64,000 nucleotides of DNA from Streptomyces kronopolitis (GCF_014646275.1 NZ_BMND01000002.1:124001-188000), one strand, 5' to 3'; counted from the first letter of the stretch, positions 8,851 to 17,831 are shown. Made by a program: numbers and translations. The notes: a model not told the origin generated them from the letters alone.

Positions 8851-10721
8851 GCCAGATGACGCGAGCGCACCGTTCGGGACGACGCACGCGATGGGCGGCG
8901 GCCGCCGCCTGCACCGCCCTGGGCGCGGGCACCGTACGCGCCCGCCGCCGCCTCGCCGCGCTGCCCGCCCTCGACCCCGCACCCCAGGACTCCGGGCCGG
9001 ACCCCGCGCCGCCGCTGGGCTGGCGGTTGCTCACCGCGCCCGGTGTCACGGCCGACCCGGCGACCCTGCACGCCGCGGTCGCCCACGCCGTGCGCGAAGG
9101 ACTCCAGGTCCTGGACCTCATCCCGGCGCGGCTGGACGCCGAGAGCGCGCTCGGGCTGCTGCGGCTGCTCGACCCCGCGGCCCACCGCACCGACCGCTGC
9201 GCCCCGGGCCACGGCGCGGGCCGTGCGCTGCTGGTGACCGACGAGGTCCTCGGACGGGCCGGGCTCGCCGCCGGGGAGCCGCCGCGCTCGCCGGCCGACC
9301 TGCTCCGCCTCGTGCGCACCCTCAAGGAGTACGCCCCGGACGCCACCGGCTGGGCCCTCGCCCCCGGCCTGACGGCGCCGCCGCCCGGCCCCGGGGAGCA
9401 CGCCGAGGAGCTGCGCGCCCGCGGTCTGCCGCCGGCCCTGCTGTCCGCCGCCCGGCTCGCCGGCCTCGCCCTGCTGGTCAAGTGCTGTGTCTCGGCGCCG
9501 CGTTGGGGCACCGCCGCGGCCGCCCTGTACTGGCTGCAGCCCGTCGCCGTACTCACCCCGGGCCGCGGGCTGCGCCCCGCCGGACTGGCCCGCGACACCG
9601 CCGCCCGCCCGCTGCGCTCCCTGACCACCGCCCTGCGCACCCTGGCGACGCCCGCCGCCGAACCGCCCGAACCCGTCGACGGGGCGGACCGCCGGGCGGC
9701 CTACACCGGCGAACTCGCCGCCGGCACCGAGCGGTTCCTCGAACCCCGCCGCACCGACTGCCCCTGGTGCTCAGCGCCGGACCTCACCGTGCGGGTCCGC
9801 ATGCCCGACCTGCTCCAGGGCAAGCCCGGCCGCTTCACCCTGGAGGAGTGCCGCCGCTGCGGCCACGTCTTCCAGAACCCCCGCCTCACCCCGGAAGGGC
9901 TGGACTTCTACTACCGCGACTTCTACGAGGGCCTCGGCGGCGAGGGCGCAGCCCTGGTCCTGGGCCGGATGAGCGGCACCTACCGCGACCGCGCCGCCCT
10001 GCTGCGGCCCTTCACCACCCCCCGGGCCTGGCTCGACGTCGGCACCGCCGCCGGCCACTTCTGCAACGCCGCGCGCACCGTGTGGCCCGACACCCGCTTC
10101 GACGGCCTGGACATGGGCGAGGGGGTCCACGAGGCCGCCCGCCGCGGCTGGATCACCACCGCCTACCAGGGCCAGTTCCCCGACCTGGCCGACCGGCTCG
10201 CCGGCCGCTACGACACGGTGAGCATGCACCACTACCTCGAACACACCAGGGACCCCTTCGCCGAACTCGACGCCGCCGTCAAGGTCCTGGCCCCCGGCGG
10301 CCACCTCCTGATCGAGCTGCCCGACCCCGAGTCCCGTACGGGCCGGCTGCTCGGCCCCTACTGGCTGCCCTGGTTCCAGCCCCAGCACCAGCACCTGATG
10401 CCCGTCGGCAACCTCAAACAGGCCCTGGCCGCCCGGGGCTTCACCGTCCTCGCCGAGCAGCACGGCGCCGCCCACCAGGGCAACGGCGACTTCCTCGCGG
10501 CCGTCGCCCTGCTCGCGAACCGGCTCGCCCCCGACCCGCGGGCCCCCTGGGCCACCGTCCCCGACACCCCCGCCCGCCGCGCCGCCCGCCGCACCGTCCA
10601 GGCCGCGGTGGTGCCCTGCTACGCCGCCGCCTTCGCGCTGGACGCCCTGGGCACCGTGGCGGCCCGGGCCACCGACGGCGGCAACGCCTACCGGCTGCTG
10701 GCCCGCAAAGCACTGGGGTGA
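8847..10721 (+). CDS. Two-part protein: uncharacterised N-terminal region plus zinc-ribbon SAM methyltransferase
   Basis: 624 residues from GTG 8847, which overlaps the previous stop; ATG 8856 is an in-frame alternative. Residues 1-290 match nothing I recognise. They hold an Arg-rich start, a possible membrane-associated segment (about 10-30) and a hydrophobic block near 200-235. From about 300 the protein is a class I methyltransferase. A zinc ribbon (C305/C308 and C335/C338, ending GHVFQNP) is followed by motif I LDVGTAAGHF (396-405), MHHYLEHT and LIELPDPES. This resembles zinc-binding methyltransferases that act on sugars or polyketides. In context it probably methylates the sugar or lipid of the cluster product. 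The N-terminal half could be a degenerate membrane glycosyltransferase, but that is only a guess from its hydrophobic pattern. Confidence 0.75.
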   Translation: MSQMTRAHRSGRRTRWAAAAACTALGAGTVRARRRLAALPALDPAPQDSGPDPAPPLGWRLLTAPGVTADPATLHAAVAHAVREGLQVLDLIPARLDAESALGLLRLLDPAAHRTDRCAPGHGAGRALLVTDEVLGRAGLAAGEPPRSPADLLRLVRTLKEYAPDATGWALAPGLTAPPPGPGEHAEELRARGLPPALLSAARLAGLALLVKCCVSAPRWGTAAAALYWLQPVAVLTPGRGLRPAGLARDTAARPLRSLTTALRTLATPAAEPPEPVDGADRRAAYTGELAAGTERFLEPRRTDCPWCSAPDLTVRVRMPDLLQGKPGRFTLEECRRCGHVFQNPRLTPEGLDFYYRDFYEGLGGEGAALVLGRMSGTYRDRAALLRPFTTPRAWLDVGTAAGHFCNAARTVWPDTRFDGLDMGEGVHEAARRGWITTAYQGQFPDLADRLAGRYDTVSMHHYLEHTRDPFAELDAAVKVLAPGGHLLIELPDPESRTGRLLGPYWLPWFQPQHQHLMPVGNLKQALAARGFTVLAEQHGAAHQGNGDFLAAVALLANRLAPDPRAPWATVPDTPARRAARRTVQAAVVPCYAAAFALDALGTVAARATDGGNAYRLLARKALG

Positions 10722-11671
10722 GGGCGGTGGACCTGGCCCGGCGGGTGACCGCCGACCCGCTGCTGAGGCTGCTCGCCCACGGCTTCGCGACGACCTACGG
10801 GCGGCCGCCCGGCGCGGTGTGGCGGGCCCCGTACGCCTTCCGGCTCGCCGCCTCCGCCGTCGACCCCGGTCCGCCACCGGCCGCGGCGGCCCCGCGGACC
10901 GACTGGGTCGCGGCGGCCAACTGGTACGTCGCCGCGGCCGTCTCCCCGCGCGCCGACGGACTGCTCCGCTGCGGCTCGCTCAACCACCCGGCCGAGTCCG
11001 CCGAACTCCCCCTGACCGGACCGGCCGCCCCCGCCCCCGGCTGGGCGGCCCGCCCCTACGCCGTGCTGCGGGCGCTGGCCGCCGCCGGCTTCGGCCGGGG
11101 CGGCGCCGACCTGCACGTGAACGCTACCCTGCCCGACGCCGTGGGGCTGCCCGTCGCCGAACCGCTGGAGTGCGCGGTCGCCCTCGCCCTCGCCGACGTC
11201 CACGCCGCCCGGGGCGCCCGCCCGCTGTCCCGCGCCGAACTGGCGGACCTCCTCGGCGCCGCCGTACCGGGCGACCACGGGCTGCGCCGCGCGGCGCTCT
11301 TCGGCCGCGCCGGCCGGCTGCTGGCCGCCGACGGCAGCACCGACCGGCCGCTGCCGGCCCCCGACGACGGCCCCGCCCCCAGCCTGCTGCTCCTGACGGC
11401 CCGTACCGCGCCTGCCGGCGGCGATCTTGCGGACAACGGCGCCGGGGCGGCCACCGCCCTGGCCACCGCGGTCCGCGAAGCCCTCACGGCCGGGGCCCGG
11501 TCCGCCTCCTGGCCGGGCACCCGCCCGGGCCGCAGCGTCCTGCTGCTGATGCCCCCGGAGCGGCGCACCGCCGTCCGCACCGCCGTCATCGACGCCTTCC
11601 GCCGCTGCGACCTGCCCGTACCGCGTCTGCTGCGGATCCGCGTCACGTCCGCCGCCCGCCGCGAGGACTGA
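10718..11671 (+). CDS. Degenerate galactokinase-like (GHMP superfamily) protein
   Basis: 317 residues from GTG 10718 (GTGA overlap with the methyltransferase). Residues 22-50 read TYGRPP...RAPYAFRLAAS, aligning by eye with the galactokinase N-terminus (FG..P...APGRVNLIGEHTDY). The middle reads NATLPDAVGLPVAEPLECAVALA, matching the region around motif 2 of GalK (LPxGxGLSSSAALE). The GLSSS phosphate loop is gone, replaced by GLPVAEP, and the GEHTDY signature is lost. The protein is about 70 residues shorter than usual galactokinases. Catalysis is therefore doubtful. It may bind a sugar or serve a structural or regulatory role. It is the last gene of the coupled operon. The homology is my reading from short motifs, so confidence is moderate. 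Confidence 0.55.
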   Translation: MRAVDLARRVTADPLLRLLAHGFATTYGRPPGAVWRAPYAFRLAASAVDPGPPPAAAAPRTDWVAAANWYVAAAVSPRADGLLRCGSLNHPAESAELPLTGPAAPAPGWAARPYAVLRALAAAGFGRGGADLHVNATLPDAVGLPVAEPLECAVALALADVHAARGARPLSRAELADLLGAAVPGDHGLRRAALFGRAGRLLAADGSTDRPLPAPDDGPAPSLLLLTARTAPAGGDLADNGAGAATALATAVREALTAGARSASWPGTRPGRSVLLLMPPERRTAVRTAVIDAFRRCDLPVPRLLRIRVTSAARRED

Positions 11672-11710
11672 CCCCACCCGCCCCGCTTCCCCCAGGAGGA
11701 GTGAGAGCTG

Positions 11711-12886
11711 ATGAGACGCACACCGCGCCGCCGGCGCCGGGCGCTCGCGGCCGTGCTCGGCGCGCTGGGCCTGCTCGCGGTCGCCACCACGGCCACCACG
11801 GCCGTCGCCACCACCGCCGACGCCCGCCCCGTCCGGTCCGCGCTGCCGTCCTACGACCACGTCGTGATCGTCGTCTTCGAGAACAAGCAGTACGGCGAGA
11901 TCATCGGCAACGGCGACGCGCCCTACCTCAACGAACTCGCCCGCACCGGCGCCGACCTGACCGGCATGAAGGCGCTGACCCACCCCAGCCAGCCGAACTA
12001 CTTCAACCTCTTCTCCGGCGCCACCCAGGGCATCACCGACGACGGCTGCTACACCGCCCGGTCGATGACCGCGCCCAACCTCGCCCAGGAGCTGCTCGCC
12101 GCCGGCAAGACCTTCGCCAGCTACAACGAGGGCCTGCCCGCCCAGGGCTCCACCACCTGCTCCGACGGCCGCTACGTGCAGCGGCACAGCCCCTGGTTCG
12201 CCTTCCGCAACGTGCCGCCGGACACCGGCAAGACCTTCGCCCAGTTCCCCCGGGACGACTTCGCCGCGCTGCCGACCCTGTCGTTCGTCATCCCGGACAT
12301 GTGCAACGACATGCACGACTGCGCCGTCGGCAGCGGAGACACCTGGCTGAAGGACAACCTCGCCGGCTACGCCCGGTGGGCCGAGGACCACAACAGCCTG
12401 CTGATGGTCACCTGGGACGAGGACAACTACTTCGGCTCCAACCGGATCGCGACCGTCTTCCACGGCGCCCACCTCACCCGCGGCAGCCTCAGCGGCGACT
12501 ACAACCACTACAGCCTGCTGCGGACCTTCGAGGACATGTACGGCACCGGCCACGCGGGCAACGCGGCCACCGCCACCCCGGTCACCGGCGTCTTCGACAC
12601 CGGAGGCACCGAACCGCCCGGCGGCGGCCTCACCCTGGCCGCCCCCGGCCCGCAGACCTGCCGCTTCCTCCAGGAGTGCACCGTCCACCTCACCGCCACC
12701 GGCGGCACGCCCCCGCTCACCTACCGCATCACCGGTCTGCCGCTGGGCCTGTCCGCCGACGCGGGCGGCGGCCGGATCGGCGGCCGCCCCTGGCAGACCG
12801 GCGGCTTCCCGGTCACGGCGACCGTCACCGACGCCCGGGGCGCCACCGCCACCGCCACCTTCCCGCTCACCGTCAACTGGTTCTGA
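11711..12886 (+). CDS. Secreted phosphoesterase (acid phosphatase/AcpA-like) with C-terminal Ig-like domain
   Basis: 391 residues, with AGGAGGAG about 8 nt before the ATG. An Arg-rich n-region and a hydrophobic core (about 11-35) form a signal peptide ending near ADA. The catalytic domain (45-285) has the phosphoesterase-family motifs VVFENKQYGEI, HPSQPNYFNL (91-100), IPDMCNDMHDC and TWDEDNY. These supply metal ligands in AcpA- and phospholipase-C-like enzymes. Residues 300-391 look like a bacterial Ig/cadherin-like putative polysaccharide-binding module (GGTPPLTYRITGLPLGL). It lies 39 bp after the lipid operon and could be its last gene, but a separate promoter is equally possible. Likely an extracellular phosphomonoesterase or phosphodiesterase. 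Confidence 0.85.
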   Translation: MRRTPRRRRRALAAVLGALGLLAVATTATTAVATTADARPVRSALPSYDHVVIVVFENKQYGEIIGNGDAPYLNELARTGADLTGMKALTHPSQPNYFNLFSGATQGITDDGCYTARSMTAPNLAQELLAAGKTFASYNEGLPAQGSTTCSDGRYVQRHSPWFAFRNVPPDTGKTFAQFPRDDFAALPTLSFVIPDMCNDMHDCAVGSGDTWLKDNLAGYARWAEDHNSLLMVTWDEDNYFGSNRIATVFHGAHLTRGSLSGDYNHYSLLRTFEDMYGTGHAGNAATATPVTGVFDTGGTEPPGGGLTLAAPGPQTCRFLQECTVHLTATGGTPPLTYRITGLPLGLSADAGGGRIGGRPWQTGGFPVTATVTDARGATATATFPLTVNWF

Positions 12887-12900
12887 CCGGCGGCGGAAAA

Positions 12901-12939
12901 GGCCCGGGCCCGCCACCGCAGCGGTGACGGGCCCGGGCC
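12901..12939. terminator. Strong bidirectional hairpin terminator between convergent genes
   Basis: A 12-bp perfect stem (GGCCCGGGCCCG with CGGGCCCGGGCC) encloses an inner 6-bp stem (CACCGC-A-GCGGTG). It lies between the convergent phosphoesterase and lysX genes. No U-tract is present, as is usual in high-GC actinomycetes. Confidence 0.8.
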
Positions 12940-12963
12940 GGATGCCGGCAGGCGGGGATGCGC

Positions 12964-15900
12964 TCAGCGGCGCCGCACCAGCGGGAACGGCAGCGTCTCG
13001 CGGATCGACAGACCGGTGAGGAACATGACCAGCCGGTCCACGCCGATGCCCAGACCACCGGTCGGCGGCATCGCGTACTCCAGCGCCTGGAGGAAGTCCT
13101 CGTCCACCTCCATGGCCTCCGGATCGCCGCCGGCCGCCAGCAGCGACTGCGCGGTCAGCCGCCGGCGCTGCTCCACCGGGTCGGTCAACTCCGAGTAGGC
13201 GGTGCCGAGTTCGGTGCCGAACGCGACCAGGTCCCAGCGCTCGGCGAGCCGCGGGTCCCGCCGGTGCTGACGGGTCAGCGGGGACACATCGGTCGGGAAG
13301 TCCTTGTAGAAGGTGGGGAGCGTGGTCTTCTCCTCGACCAGGCGCTCGTACATCTCCAGCACGATGTCGCCCCGGCCGCTCTCCGGCTTGACCGGCACGC
13401 CCGACGCCGCGCACAGCCGGCGCAGCACGTCCGGGTTCGTGTCCGCGTCGACCTCCTCGCCCAACGCCTCCGAGATCGCCCCGTAGACGGTCTTGACCGG
13501 CCAGATCCCCGAGATGTCGTGCTCGACCAGCCGGCCGCGCTCGTCCGCCTTGCGGGCGGTGGCGCTGCCGAACGCGGCGACGGCCGCGCCCTGGATCAGC
13601 TCCCGGGTCAGGTCGAGCATCACGTCGTAGTCGGCGAAGGCCTGGTAGGCCTCCAGCATCGTGAACTCGGGGTTGTGCTTGTAGGAGATGCCCTCGTTGC
13701 GGAACGTCCGCCCCATCTCGAAGACCTTCTCCATGCCGCCCACGCACAGCCGCTTGAGATACAGCTCCGGCGCGATCCGCAGATACAGATCGAGGTCGTA
13801 GGCGTTGATGTGGGTCTGGAAGGGGCGGGCGTTGGCGCCGCCGTGGATCTGCTGGAGCATCGGCGTCTCGACCTCCAGATAGCCCCGGTCGATCAGCCCC
13901 TGGCGCAGCGCCTGGACGGCCGTGCTGCGGGCCCGCAGATTGTCCCGCGCGTCCGTCGAGACGACCAGGTCCACATACCGCTGGCGGACCTTGGCCTCCG
14001 GGTCGGACAGCCCGCGCCGCTTGTCCGGCAGCGGCCGCAGGCACTTGGCGGTCAGCCGCCAGGAGCTGACGAACACCGTCAGCTCACCGCGGTCGCTGGC
14101 GCCGATCTCGCCCTCCACCTCGACATGGTCGCCGAGGTCGATGTCCGAGCCGAAGCGGTCCAGCAGCCCGGTGCCGCTGCCGTCGCGGGTCAGCGCGATC
14201 TGCAGATCGCCCGACCAGTCGCGCAGCACCGCGAAGAGCACCCCGCCGTGGTCGCGGGTGAGCAGCACCCGGCCCGCGACGGTGACGGACTTGCCGGTCC
14301 GCGCCCCGGCCTTGAGTTCGGAAAATTCGCCGCGGACCTCCTGCAGCGTGTGCGTCCGCTGCACGCCCACCGGATACGGGTCGGTGCCGGCCTCCCGCAG
14401 CCGCTCCAGCTTGCGGTGGCGCACCCGCACCTGCTCGGGCAGCGCGGCGAGCTCCCGCTCGTGCAGCTCCTCCTCGGTGGCCGGACCCGTCTGGACCAGG
14501 CCGAGTTCGTCCAGCGACGGCAGGCCGGCGGTGCTCGCCGGGGCCAGCAGCCGCTTCTTGTGGCCCTTGCCCCACAGCTTGCCCAGGCTCGGCACGGCGA
14601 CGAAGCCCTCGGCGATACCGGAGGCCAGACCGATCCGGGCCAGCGCGCCGGCGTCCGCATAGCACAGGAACCGCGGGTACCACTCCGGGTTGTACTTCGC
14701 GTTCGAGCGGTACAGGGCCTCCAGCTGCCACCACTTGGAGAAGAACAGCAGCAGCTTGCGCCAGAACTTCAGCACCGGCCCGGCACCGATCCGGGCGCCC
14801 TCCTCGAAGGCGGACCGGAACACCGCGAAGTTCAGCGAGACCCGGCGCACACCCATCGTCCCGGCCTGCGCGCACAGCCGGGCCACCATGAACTCCATGA
14901 CGCCGTTGGGCGCGGTGCGGTCGCGGCGCATGACGTCCAGCGAGATGCCGTCCTTGCCCCACGGCACGAAGGACAGCAGGGCGATCATGTTGCCGTCGCC
15001 GTCGAACGCCTCGGCCAGCAGGCAGTCCCCGTCCTCCGGGTCGCCCAGCCGGTCCAGCGCCATCGAGAAGCCGCGCTCGGTCTCGGTGTCCCGCCAGGCG
15101 TCGGCCCGGTGGATGACTTCCTGCATCTCCTCGTCGGTGAGCGCGGAGTGCCGCCGCAGCCGGAAGGTCGCGCCGGTCCGCTCGACGCGGTTGACGGCTT
15201 GGCGGGTGACCCGCATCTCCCGGCCGTCCAGGTCGAAGTCCTTGACGTGCAGGATCGCCTCGTCGCCCAGCTGGAGCGCACCGAGGCCGCAGCGCGCGAA
15301 CGCCTTGGCGCCGCTCTCGCTGGCGCCCATGACGGCCGGCTGCCAGCCGTAGCGCCCGGCGACCTCCAGCCAGGCCTCGATGGCCTGCGTCCAGGCCTCG
15401 CGGTCACCGACCGGGTCACCACTGGCCAGACAGACACCGGCCTCGACGCGGTAGGTGACGGCGGCCTTGCCGCTGGGGGAGAAGACCACGGCCTTGTCGC
15501 GGCGGGAGGCGAAGTAGCCGAGCGAGTCCTGGCTGCCGTAGCGCTCCAGCAGCGCCCGGATCCGGTCCTCCTCGTCGCCGTGCAGCGCGGCTTCCATCCG
15601 CTGCGAACGGAACAGCGTGGCCGCGGCGTTCAGCAGCGCCAGCGCACCGAGCAGCCCGAGCAGGAAGGTGGTCCAGTGCGGCGGGTGGCCCTCGATCAGC
15701 CGGCCGCCGACCAGCCCGAAGCAGACGCGGTTGGCCGCCCACAGCAGCCGGTTGCCGCCACCGGCCTCCAGGGTGCCCGGCGTCAGCGTCACCAGCCCCC
15801 AGCCGATCAGCACCGCGACGACCGCCCCGGCGATCAGCACGCCGATGGCCCGCAGGAACGCACCGCGCCGGGTGATCGCGTAGAACTCACGGTGCGACAG

Positions 15901-16281
15901 GAGCAGCAGCACCAGCACGCCGACGCACAGCACCAGCGAGAAGGCGAACTCCCAGTAGCCCAGGGCCAGGAACAGCGCGTCCGCCACGGTGACCAGCACC
16001 ATGTAGGCCACCAGGCACCACAGCGCCACCCGTTTGCGTGCGGTCAGCGCCGCGGCCAACAGGAAGAGGAGCACCGCGTAGGCGAGGTTCGGCGGCACCG
16101 GGACGGTGAGCGTGTCCAGCCAGTAGATGACCGGATGGAGTCCGCGCCGCAACGGCCCGATCACCGCGGTCAGGGCGCAGAAGAGCCCCAGCATGGTGAA
16201 GATGATGGCGAAGCCATTGGGGACCCGGCGCCGGAAGCGCCGCCACCCCGTAAGTTGATCCTGGTCCTGCACGGTGCTCAT
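12964..16281 (-). CDS. lysX: Bifunctional lysylphosphatidylglycerol synthetase / lysyl-tRNA synthetase
   Basis: 1105 residues. The N-terminal part (about 25-235) has several membrane helices. An MprF-type lysyl transferase domain follows (about 240-560; YGSQDSLGYFASRRDK, GVMEFMVARLC). A complete class II lysyl-tRNA synthetase starts near 620. It has an OB fold (VTVAGRVLLTRDHGG), motif 2 FRNEGISYKHNPEFTMLEAY near 860 and motif 3 GLGIGVDRLVMFLTG near 1080. Like mycobacterial LysX, it should charge its own lysyl-tRNA and transfer lysine to phosphatidylglycerol in the membrane. This lowers surface negative charge and sensitivity to cationic peptides. The gene is alone on its strand, convergent with the phosphoesterase. 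A 68-bp gap separates it from the lipoprotein gene upstream. Confidence 0.95.
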   Translation of the reverse strand: MSTVQDQDQLTGWRRFRRRVPNGFAIIFTMLGLFCALTAVIGPLRRGLHPVIYWLDTLTVPVPPNLAYAVLLFLLAAALTARKRVALWCLVAYMVLVTVADALFLALGYWEFAFSLVLCVGVLVLLLLSHREFYAITRRGAFLRAIGVLIAGAVVAVLIGWGLVTLTPGTLEAGGGNRLLWAANRVCFGLVGGRLIEGHPPHWTTFLLGLLGALALLNAAATLFRSQRMEAALHGDEEDRIRALLERYGSQDSLGYFASRRDKAVVFSPSGKAAVTYRVEAGVCLASGDPVGDREAWTQAIEAWLEVAGRYGWQPAVMGASESGAKAFARCGLGALQLGDEAILHVKDFDLDGREMRVTRQAVNRVERTGATFRLRRHSALTDEEMQEVIHRADAWRDTETERGFSMALDRLGDPEDGDCLLAEAFDGDGNMIALLSFVPWGKDGISLDVMRRDRTAPNGVMEFMVARLCAQAGTMGVRRVSLNFAVFRSAFEEGARIGAGPVLKFWRKLLLFFSKWWQLEALYRSNAKYNPEWYPRFLCYADAGALARIGLASGIAEGFVAVPSLGKLWGKGHKKRLLAPASTAGLPSLDELGLVQTGPATEEELHERELAALPEQVRVRHRKLERLREAGTDPYPVGVQRTHTLQEVRGEFSELKAGARTGKSVTVAGRVLLTRDHGGVLFAVLRDWSGDLQIALTRDGSGTGLLDRFGSDIDLGDHVEVEGEIGASDRGELTVFVSSWRLTAKCLRPLPDKRRGLSDPEAKVRQRYVDLVVSTDARDNLRARSTAVQALRQGLIDRGYLEVETPMLQQIHGGANARPFQTHINAYDLDLYLRIAPELYLKRLCVGGMEKVFEMGRTFRNEGISYKHNPEFTMLEAYQAFADYDVMLDLTRELIQGAAVAAFGSATARKADERGRLVEHDISGIWPVKTVYGAISEALGEEVDADTNPDVLRRLCAASGVPVKPESGRGDIVLEMYERLVEEKTTLPTFYKDFPTDVSPLTRQHRRDPRLAERWDLVAFGTELGTAYSELTDPVEQRRRLTAQSLLAAGGDPEAMEVDEDFLQALEYAMPPTGGLGIGVDRLVMFLTGLSIRETLPFPLVRRR

Positions 16282-16349
16282 TCCGTCACATTAGGCTCTG
16301 AAAAGGGTCAGCTGCTCGGCGCGAGGGCGCTGTTCGTCCGTCGTGGGGA

Positions 16350-17204
16350 TCAGCCGGCATGCCAGTCTCCGATCCTCGTGGTCCTGTCGTCTTTCCCTCG
16401 TACGGAGGACGCGGCGACCTCCAGGGGGTCACCCACCTGGACCTTGCCACACTCCCGCCCCGCCGCCGAGTCGGTGCAACTCCGGCCGATGGTGAAGTTC
16501 AGGTCATAGTCCTGGGTGACGCCGCCGCTTGAGCCGTCCGCGTCCAGCTCCGCCCGCAGGGCGACCGGTGCGTCGGACCGGCCGAGCCGCGCGGGCGACC
16601 AGTCCGCCCGGTCCGCGCCGCCGCGGTCCTTGGTCCAGGTCCATGATCCACTCGTCGGGCGGCCGGTGAGGACGTTCAGCCGGCGCTGCACCTCGTCCCG
16701 GTGGGCCACCGGGAAGCCGAAGGTGACCGTCAGGGACCGGTCGGTGCCGACCACCCCGCCCGGCCGCCCGGAGTCGGACGTCTGCGGGGCGACCCGGTCC
16801 GGCTTCGCGGTGGTCAGCGACTCCTTGGTCGCGGCGATGTCGCCCTGCGGGTTCCTGGTCCGGGCGACGACGGAGTATTTGGTGCCCGGCGAGGTCTTCG
16901 TCCTAGCCGTCCACACGGTCCGGTCGCCCCCGAGCCCGCCGGGCAGCTTGTGGCCGCCGGGGTCGGTGACGGTCACCTCGGTCAGTACCCCGCCCCGCGC
17001 GGTCACCGTGATCCGGTCGCCGGCCTGCACGGTTCTCGTCCCGCTCGCCGCTCCCAGCGCGACCGTCACCGGCTCGCCCTTGGGGGCCGACGAGGCGGGG
17101 CCGCCGCACGCGGTGAGCGTGCCCATGGCGATCACCGGGAGCGCGCACAGCGGGACGCGCAGTGACCGGGACGGCCAGCGGCGGGGCGAGGGGGTCTGGC
17201 TCAT
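16350..17204 (-). CDS. Ig-like lipoprotein resembling the N-terminal half of LdtMt2-type L,D-transpeptidases
   Basis: 284 residues with a lipobox (GTLTACGG, lipidated Cys near 33), so it is anchored outside the membrane. Two Ig-like domains are suggested. The second ends with a stretch (VALRAELDADG...DLNFTIGRS) matching the layout of the Ig domains that precede the YkuD catalytic domain in mycobacterial and Streptomyces L,D-transpeptidases. No HxxxSxGC catalytic motif follows. The protein stops after a short Cys-containing tail (SCTDSAAGRECGKVQVGD). It may be a truncated transpeptidase or a stand-alone wall-binding lipoprotein. A purine-rich GGAAAG lies 6-8 bases before the ATG. Confidence 0.7.
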   Translation of the reverse strand: MSQTPSPRRWPSRSLRVPLCALPVIAMGTLTACGGPASSAPKGEPVTVALGAASGTRTVQAGDRITVTARGGVLTEVTVTDPGGHKLPGGLGGDRTVWTARTKTSPGTKYSVVARTRNPQGDIAATKESLTTAKPDRVAPQTSDSGRPGGVVGTDRSLTVTFGFPVAHRDEVQRRLNVLTGRPTSGSWTWTKDRGGADRADWSPARLGRSDAPVALRAELDADGSSGGVTQDYDLNFTIGRSCTDSAAGRECGKVQVGDPLEVAASSVRGKDDRTTRIGDWHAG

Positions 17205-17636
17205 ACGGGCTTTCCGTCTGCGAGGAGGGGTGAGGGGCAGGATGTCGGCCGCTAAGACGAACGGGCGGCACTATTCGTTGCAGGGAGTGATGTGATCCGC
17301 GCCACATTGGCTGGCGTGGCGCGACGGGTGGCCTGAACGGGCCACCGCCGCCGGGCACTTGAGGAGATATGAGCCTTATGTCTCTCATGGGGCGTGTGGC
17401 GGTGGGTGACGCGGGCGTCGGTGTGCGGCCGGTCGCGGAAGAGGGGGCGTCCCACCCCTGCGGCGGCGCTCGTGCCCGCGCGCCCCAGCCGGCCGCCCGT
17501 CTCTCGCTCCGCCGCCGGTGACCCGCAGTGATCACCCGATCGGAGCACCCGCCCGGGAACCGGACATACCCTGAAATACGCCAAACTAGCCACCCATTGC
17601 CGCTCGTTCGGGCGGCGGTCGAGGAGGGTGCGTCCC
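17205..17636. other. Intergenic region with an inverted repeat
   Basis: 432 bp between the divergent lipoprotein and small membrane protein genes. An inverted repeat CGCGCCAC (17298-17305) / GTGGCGCG (17316-17323) with a 10-nt loop is the only clear structure. It could be an operator or an attenuator. GAGGAGG at 17621-17627 is the ribosome site of the next gene. I see no coding signal. Confidence 0.4.
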
Positions 17637-17831
17637 GTGGCAATTTCCATCTCGGTCGTGCTGTTGCTGGTGGTCCTGACCGTGATCTTCCTGCGCAGCG
17701 GCAAGCTCAAGTTCTCGCACGCCCTGGTGTGCGCGCTGCTCGGCTTCTACCTGGCGAACAGCAGCCTCGCCCCCGACATCCACCAGGGCCTGGCCGGCGC
17801 CGCCGACGTGGTGAGCAGCGTGCGTCCGTGA
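17637..17831 (+). CDS. Small membrane protein of unknown function
   Basis: 64 residues. GTG 17637 is preferred over GTG 17628, because GAGGAGG (17621-17627) is then 9 nt away. A hydrophobic N-terminal helix (ISISVVLLLVVLTVIFL) is followed by a short basic turn (RSGKLKFSH), then a second, weaker hydrophobic segment (ALVCALLGFYLA) and an Ala-rich tail. Two membrane passes are likely. The Streptomyces-like codon pattern and good ribosome site argue for a real gene. I do not know its function. Confidence 0.7.
   Translation: MAISISVVLLLVVLTVIFLRSGKLKFSHALVCALLGFYLANSSLAPDIHQGLAGAADVVSSVRP

Noticed and set aside
10688..14044. 1118-codon minus-strand frame spanning several genes
   Set aside because: It crosses the 12901-12939 hairpin and runs antisense or out of frame to the well-supported phosphoesterase and lysX genes.
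12958..16509. 1183-codon plus-strand frame over lysX
   Set aside because: Composition mirrors the antisense of LysX (runs of Gln, Arg, His). No start signal or domain is seen.
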